From: Prevotella sp.
Lineage (GTDB): Bacteria > Bacteroidota > Bacteroidia > Bacteroidales > Bacteroidaceae
Reading direction: 5' to 3'
Assembly: GCA_022732315.1 (NCBI GenBank)
Contig: JAIJUV010000092.1
Location: 1-9,391, forward strand
Length of the DNA: 9,391 nucleotides
This document shows, in pieces, positions 6,238-9,391 of this stretch. The position numbers were made by a program, and so were the translations under genes. Each line of letters begins with the position of its first letter. Position 1 is the first letter of the stretch. The notes beneath the pieces are model-generated. The model did not search any database. It saw only the letters and a list, made by a program, of their open reading frames with translations, and was not told the DNA's origin.

Positions 6238-6348
6238 ATGACCTTCATGACCGTGACCTTCATGACCGGAATAAGGAATTGGAAAATGAAAATGACCCTT
6301 AATGACTTTGACCCTTCATGACCCGAAATTACAATACGAAAAATGACC
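6238..6348. repeat. Array of ATGACC motifs
   Basis: ATGACC occurs at 6238, 6247, 6262, 6292, 6318 and 6343, with near copies GTGACC at 6253 and ATGACT at 6302. The most regular section is ATGACCTTC repeated at 6238-6246 and 6247-6252. The last copy forms the outer arm of the hairpin at 6341-6381, whose other arm carries the inverse GGTCAT. Confidence 0.75.
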
Positions 6349-6381
6349 GCCTCCTCATGGGGTAGAGGAGAGCGGTCATTT
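6341..6381 (-). terminator. Hairpin terminator of the CMD/cupin gene
   Basis: The arms are 6341-6356 (AAATGACCGCCTCCTC) and 6365-6381, pairing over 16 base pairs with one bulged A at 6371 and an 8-nt loop. On the - strand it starts 20 bp after the CMD/cupin stop, and its descending arm ends in CATTTTT, giving the T run expected of an intrinsic terminator. Confidence 0.8.
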
Positions 6382-6400
6382 ATCAATCACGATTAATTAA

Positions 6401-7216
6401 TTATTTTAACAGATTATATTCCTCATCACTCACAGCCTCCAACCACTCGTTGGAAGTGTTCTCACCAGGTATTTCAAAGGCGAGGTGGGCAAACCAGCTG
6501 TCTTTTGCTGCACCATGCCAATGCTTCACGTTGGCAGGAATGTGGATAATGGTGCCTGGCAGAATCTCCTGTGCAGGCTTGCCTTCTTCCTGGTACCAGC
6601 CTCGTCCGGCAACGCCTACCAGCATCTGTCCACCACCCGTTATGGCGTGATGAATGTGCCAGTTGTTGCGGCAGCCTGGTTCAAAGGTCACGTTGAAGAA
6701 AGGTATCTGACTATCGGATATTTGTGCCAGATAACTGTTTCCCTTGAAGTATTTGGCGAAAGCCGTGTTGGGTGCGCCAATAGGGAAAATCATCTCACGC
6801 TGGAATGCAGCCTTGGCATCTTCGCCTTTCACATCTTCGTTCCAAACCTCCTTTGCCAAGTTGAAGGCAGCCCAGGCCTTTGGCCAGCCGGCGTAGAAGG
6901 CGATGTGGGTGATGATTTCAGCTGCTTCTGTGCGGGTAATGCCGTTGTTTTTAGCCGATTGCAGATGATATTTCAGCGAACTGTCGGTGATTCCCTGACT
7001 GATGAGCGAAGTGATTGTTACCAAACTTCGGTCGCGCAATGAAAGCAGGTCATTGCGGCTCCATACTTCTCCGAAGAGAATGTCGTCGTTGAGGTGGGCG
7101 AACTCTGGGGCAAACTCCCCCAGTTGGGTACGCCCTGCTGTCTGTACTATTTTCTGTTGTGCCATAATATTGAGCGTAAATGTTGATAATACGATGAATG
7201 TTGCAAGAGCTTTCAT
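6401..7216 (-). CDS. Secreted carboxymuconolactone-decarboxylase-like and cupin fusion protein
   Basis: The protein has 271 residues. Residues 1-20 are a Sec signal peptide (LATFIVLSTFTLNIMAQ). Residues about 35-130 are a carboxymuconolactone decarboxylase (CMD/AhpD-like) helical domain, with RDRSLVTITSL, H84, and GITRTEAAEIITHIAFYAGWP. The CxxC pair of the AhpD peroxidase subgroup is absent, so thiol peroxidase activity is not expected. Residues about 170-250 are a cupin barrel. Probable metal ligands are H187 and H189 (WHIHH), Q197 where Glu is common, and H232 or H234 (PANVKHWHG), with LPGTIIHIP as the second cupin motif. The reaction is unknown. It has its own terminator and a candidate promoter and is divergent from the acetyltransferase gene. 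A purine-rich leader (GGGAAAAAAAAC on the - strand) precedes the start. Exported members next to AraC and aldo/keto reductase genes suggest a role in handling reactive small molecules; this is inference. Confidence 0.9.
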   Translation of the reverse strand: MKALATFIVLSTFTLNIMAQQKIVQTAGRTQLGEFAPEFAHLNDDILFGEVWSRNDLLSLRDRSLVTITSLISQGITDSSLKYHLQSAKNNGITRTEAAEIITHIAFYAGWPKAWAAFNLAKEVWNEDVKGEDAKAAFQREMIFPIGAPNTAFAKYFKGNSYLAQISDSQIPFFNVTFEPGCRNNWHIHHAITGGGQMLVGVAGRGWYQEEGKPAQEILPGTIIHIPANVKHWHGAAKDSWFAHLAFEIPGENTSNEWLEAVSDEEYNLLK

Positions 7217-7261
7217 GTTCTATTTTATTTGTTTTTTTTCCCTTTTTTTATTATTCTGATG

Positions 7262-7269
7262 CAAAAATA
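7262..7269 (-). promoter_or_regulatory. Candidate -7 box for the CMD/cupin gene
   Basis: On the - strand this reads TATTTTTG followed by C, fitting TAnnTTTG, about 45 bp before the start codon. No TTTG is found at -33. The area is very T/A-rich, so chance matches are likely. Confidence 0.35.
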
Positions 7270-7422
7270 CTAGTTTTTGAGTAATAACCTTTATACCTGT
7301 ATTTCGGAAGAAATTACCGCTTTGTCTGATTCTGTTTTTTTCGAGGAACTTTGTGATAGTATTTCTGTAATATATGAAATATTTGAGGAAAAATATGTAA
7401 CGCCAGATTGCAGTTTTCTCCG

Positions 7423-7430
7423 TACCTTTG
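7423..7430 (+). promoter_or_regulatory. Candidate -7 box for the acetyltransferase operon
   Basis: TACCTTTG followed by CA is a good match to TAnnTTTG and lies 37 bp before the acetyltransferase ATG. TTGCA at 7408-7412 precedes it at the same distance as in the regulator promoter at 3124-3148. If transcription starts a few bases after the box, an ATG further upstream at 7408 cannot be the start. Confidence 0.55.
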
Positions 7431-7467
7431 CACCGTCTTTTTAAATAATTCAAAAAATAATAATATA

Positions 7468-7995
7468 ATGGATGAAATTAGAGTAGATTCAAGAAAGCTC
7501 ACTCCAGAGGAGATGAGCGAGGGGGTGCGACAGGCACAGGTGTTGTTCAGATTGAACCAGACGATGCCTTATACGGAGGAGTACGACCTTCTGGTAAAGG
7601 AGTTGTTTGGTGATCATATTGGTGCTGGCGTCCGCATTATGCCAGGACTTACGGGTGTGTGCTTCCATCATGTGAAAATTGGAGACGGTGCGCTCATCAT
7701 GAACAATTGCCTGATGATGAGCCGTGGCGGAATAACCATCGACGAGGGTGCGATGATTGCCGCCAACGTGCAGCTCATCAGCAATAACCACGATCTTCAC
7801 GACCGACATGTGCTGGTGTGCAAGCCTGTTCACATTTGCCGAAAGGCGTGGATTGGTGCAGGAGCAACCATTCTGCCAGGCGTAACCGTGGGCGAAAATG
7901 CCGTGGTGGCAGCCGGTGCCATCGTTACCAAGAACGTGGAGCCTAACACGATAGTGGGTGGTAATCCCGCCAAGCTCATCAGGGTAATCGACTAA
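7468..7995 (+). CDS. Hexapeptide-repeat O-acetyltransferase, LacA/Maa-like
   Basis: The protein has 175 residues, near the usual 180-200 of galactoside/maltose acetyltransferases. Residues 1-45 are a helical N-terminal part (LTPEEMSEGVRQAQVLFRLN). Residues about 50-170 are left-handed beta-helix hexapeptide turns, such as IGDGALI, IDEGAMI, IGAGATI, VGENAVV and VGGNPAK. H108 in SNNHDLHD fits the catalytic His that activates the acceptor hydroxyl, with acetyl-CoA as donor. It is cytosolic, as no signal is present. The acceptor is not known; sugars are typical. The start at 7468 is chosen over an in-frame ATG at 7408 because that one precedes the promoter box and adds no family sequence. The stop is 10 bp before the metallophosphoesterase start. 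Bases 7801-7835 are duplicated at 5858-5892. Confidence 0.9.
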   Translation: MDEIRVDSRKLTPEEMSEGVRQAQVLFRLNQTMPYTEEYDLLVKELFGDHIGAGVRIMPGLTGVCFHHVKIGDGALIMNNCLMMSRGGITIDEGAMIAANVQLISNNHDLHDRHVLVCKPVHICRKAWIGAGATILPGVTVGENAVVAAGAIVTKNVEPNTIVGGNPAKLIRVID

Positions 7996-8005
7996 AATAG
8001 TAACA

Positions 8006-9217
8006 ATGAAATATATTTGGTTGATTAGTTTTCTGGTATTGCCGATAGCTGGTGTTCTTTATACCGCTTGGCGAGTGTGGCATTTGCTGCCTTTTGCCAT
8101 TGCCATGAGATGGGTGGCAGTGGGAGTCTTGGTGGTGTGGTTCTGCACCATATTCATCGCCTTTTCGGGAGTGATGGAGAAAATGCCACTTGGTTGGGCA
8201 ACGGCAGTTTATGAAGTGGGCTATTCCTTTATCTTCATCCTGTTGTATATGGTGATGCTGTTTCTCGTGCTCGACCTGGGTCGCCTTGCTCATATAGTTC
8301 CTAAAAACTGGCTGTTTGCCAATGGCTATACTTCCATCGGCATTCTTGCCGTCATGCTGCTGCTTTTTGGCTATGGTAACATACACTATAATAATAAGGT
8401 GAGAGAACAGATCGATATCAAGACAGATAAGGCTATCAGTTCAGATAAGGCTATCAGTTCAGATAAGGCTATCAGTTCAGGTAAGAAGAGCACCAGGATA
8501 GTACTCCTTAGCGATCTTCATCTCGGTTATCACAATCGCCGTTCTGACTTCAGAAAGTGGGTGGATATGATCAATGCTGAGCAGCCCGACCTCATACTGA
8601 TAGCTGGCGACATCATAGACATCAGCGTCCGTCCTTTGATAGAAGAGAACATGGCAGAAGAGTTTCATCGTCTCAAAGCTCCAGTCTATGCTTGTCTTGG
8701 CAACCATGAGTATTACAGCAGCCAACCTTTGGCAAGGCGATTTTATCGTGAAGCAGGCATTACGTTGCTTCAGGATAGTGTGGCAAAGATAGGAAAACTC
8801 TGCATCATAGGCAGGGACGACCGCACCAATATGCAGCGCAAATCCCTGGCTATGATAATGCAGGAGGCCAGAAAGAAGGGCCTCATTTCCACTTCCTACT
8901 TGCATCATGGGACATATTCGAATGAGTTTCTCATTCTTCTCGACCACCAGCCTTATCATCTGGAAGAAGCAGAACAAAACGGCATTGACTTCCAGTTTAG
9001 TGGCCACACCCACCACGGGCAGGTTTGGCCAATCTCCTGGATTACCGATGCTTTGTACGAGAAAGCCTATGGCTCACTTCAAAAGAGCAATACCCAATAC
9101 TACATCAGTTCGGGCATGGGAATCTGGGGTGGCAAATTCCGCATAGGCACCCAGTCGGAGTATGTGGTGCTGACAATTCTACCCAGTAGCCCACGTCAGG
9201 GGCAGAGGCGTACTTAA
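8006..9217 (+). CDS. Membrane-anchored metallophosphoesterase
   Basis: The protein has 403 residues. Four hydrophobic segments lie at about 4-22, 36-55, 68-91 and 106-124. After a charged linker (125-162) comes a calcineurin-like metallophosphoesterase domain. Motifs in order are D170-L-H172 (SDLHLGYH), GD202 (GDIID), GNH234E, DH314QP and GH334-T-H336-H-G. These are the usual dinuclear metal ligands of the YaeI/YkuE-like group, some of which cleave UDP-diacylglucosamine or other lipid-linked phosphates; this protein's substrate is unknown. Which side of the membrane the domain faces cannot be settled, though an even number of helices would place both ends on the same side. The linker contains three exact copies of DKAISS (141-158). 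It is co-directional with the acetyltransferase, 10 bp away, probably one transcript. Its stop overlaps the stop of the convergent gene. Confidence 0.92.
   Translation: MKYIWLISFLVLPIAGVLYTAWRVWHLLPFAIAMRWVAVGVLVVWFCTIFIAFSGVMEKMPLGWATAVYEVGYSFIFILLYMVMLFLVLDLGRLAHIVPKNWLFANGYTSIGILAVMLLLFGYGNIHYNNKVREQIDIKTDKAISSDKAISSDKAISSGKKSTRIVLLSDLHLGYHNRRSDFRKWVDMINAEQPDLILIAGDIIDISVRPLIEENMAEEFHRLKAPVYACLGNHEYYSSQPLARRFYREAGITLLQDSVAKIGKLCIIGRDDRTNMQRKSLAMIMQEARKKGLISTSYLHHGTYSNEFLILLDHQPYHLEEAEQNGIDFQFSGHTHHGQVWPISWITDALYEKAYGSLQKSNTQYYISSGMGIWGGKFRIGTQSEYVVLTILPSSPRQGQRRT
8425..8478 (+). repeat. Three exact 18-bp tandem repeats inside the metallophosphoesterase gene
   Basis: AGATAAGGCTATCAGTTC occurs three times in a row without a mismatch and is followed by AGGTAAG, a partial fourth copy. 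The unit is six codons (DKAISS), so copy-number change keeps the frame. It lies exactly between the last membrane segment and the enzyme domain. Confidence 0.95.
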
Positions 9218-9230
9218 AGAGCGCCTCTGC
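9202..9230. repeat. Perfect inverted repeat over two convergent stop codons
   Basis: GCAGAGGCG (9202-9210) and CGCCTCTGC (9222-9230) are perfect inverted copies around an 11-nt loop that contains TTAA, the stops of both convergent genes. A second short hairpin follows (ATCCTC at 9231-9236, GAGGAT at 9244-9249). No T run follows on either strand, so a standard intrinsic terminator is uncertain. Confidence 0.7.
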
Positions 9231-9391
9231 ATCCTCCGAAACCGAGGATGGTGCAACCGGCTATCTGCACAAGTGCATTGACCAGAATATTTTCTGAAAC
9301 CATCCATTCGGTAAGCACCATGTTGAGGTCAATGAGCATTCCGAAGAAAAAGCCGATAACGAGCTGGAAGAGTTGCACCCACTCGAAGTTT
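9214..9391 (-). CDS. YczE/DUF6198-like membrane protein, C-terminal part, apparently shortened
   Basis: The frame is open at the right edge and ends at TAA (9214-9216 on the - strand), showing 58 residues. FEWVQLFQLVIGFFFGMLID followed by LNMVL, a short polar turn, and ILVNALVQIAGCTILGFGG are two hydrophobic segments resembling the middle of YczE-type integral membrane proteins of about 200 residues. In those proteins a further half, typically with a LPGEG-like motif, follows the second segment. Here the protein ends in CRGAL. Neither of the other - strand frames restores such a continuation, because the DNA beyond is the metallophosphoesterase gene. A truncation by deletion is therefore likely, but the start of the gene is outside the window. 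The function of the family is not established; identification is from memory of family sequences. Confidence 0.5.
   Translation of the reverse strand, partial: NFEWVQLFQLVIGFFFGMLIDLNMVLTEWMVSENILVNALVQIAGCTILGFGGCRGAL

Larger units (their letters stand above)
5806..6400. other. 595-bp stretch without an intact gene: relic, repeats and hairpin
   Basis: Between the reductase and the CMD/cupin gene no intact gene is visible. In order it holds a short leader of the reductase, a 35-bp acetyltransferase fragment (5858-5892) joined to a truncated secreted-protein gene (5887-5985), a 12-bp tandem repeat (6045-6074), a -7 promoter box (6107-6114), a dispersed repeat (6200-6231), an ATGACC array (6238-6348) and a terminator hairpin (6341-6381). 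Confidence 0.8.

Noticed and set aside
5858..6348. CRISPR array suspected from the many short repeats
   Set aside because: Repeat units are only 6-12 bp, with irregular spacing and no spacer-repeat alternation; no cas gene is present.
6132..6386. 84-codon open frame on the - strand
   Set aside because: It runs through the terminator hairpin and the ATGACC array, so its translation (repeats like VMKV) comes from repeats; there is no family likeness, and it starts inside the terminator stem.
7232..7249. T8-CCC-T7 run as a phase-variation tract
   Set aside because: It lies in the leader of the CMD/cupin gene and reads as a purine-rich initiation region on the - strand; no reading frame depends on its length.
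7408..7467. Possible 20-residue N-terminal extension of the acetyltransferase
   Set aside because: The earlier ATG lies upstream of the -7 box at 7423-7430, and the added residues have no family likeness.
8477..9016. 179-codon open frame on the - strand
   Set aside because: Antisense to the metallophosphoesterase domain, with no recognisable motif.

Overview
The window looks like a chromosomal segment of a Bacteroidales bacterium, most likely Prevotella/Segatella (the copri group). Four things point there: a TonB-dependent receptor, signal peptides ending in MQAQ or AQ, A-rich leaders in place of clear Shine-Dalgarno sites, and Bacteroidetes-type -7 promoter boxes (TAnnTTTG). The species is inferred from overall resemblance and was not tested by a search.

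Layout. The left edge holds the 3' part of a TonB-dependent receptor gene, then a small secreted heavy-metal-associated (HMA) protein, both on +, closed by a strong hairpin terminator at 1387-1428 that can also serve the convergent neighbour. From 1433 to 7216 lies a group of stress/redox-type genes around an AraC-family regulator. These are a secreted alpha/beta hydrolase fused to a SnoaL/NTF2-like domain (-), the AraC regulator (+, divergent from the hydrolase), a flavodoxin-like lipoprotein and an aldo/keto reductase lipoprotein (both -, probable operon), and a secreted carboxymuconolactone-decarboxylase/cupin fusion (-). Divergent from the last is a + pair: a hexapeptide-repeat acetyltransferase and a membrane-anchored metallophosphoesterase, 10 bp apart. 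The right edge holds the apparently shortened 3' end of a YczE-like membrane protein gene (-), whose stop overlaps the metallophosphoesterase stop.

How the genes may work together (inference). AraC regulators next to aldo/keto reductase, flavodoxin and CMD/cupin genes recall electrophile or aldehyde detoxification regulons such as E. coli YqhC-YqhD/DkgA. Here, unusually, the hydrolase, flavodoxin, aldo/keto reductase and CMD/cupin proteins all begin with export signals. The enzymes would therefore act in the periplasm or on the outer membrane, where NAD(P)H and reduced flavin supply is uncertain.

The most unusual stretch is 5806-6400. It holds a chimeric gene relic: a 35-bp piece nearly identical to the acetyltransferase gene, fused to the start of a second secreted enzyme that stops after 32 codons. 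It also holds a 12-bp tandem repeat, an array of ATGACC motifs and a terminator hairpin. Other short tandem repeats lie in the AraC leader, in the metallophosphoesterase linker and upstream of the HMA gene. Together they suggest a locus that has been repeatedly rearranged by slippage and recombination.
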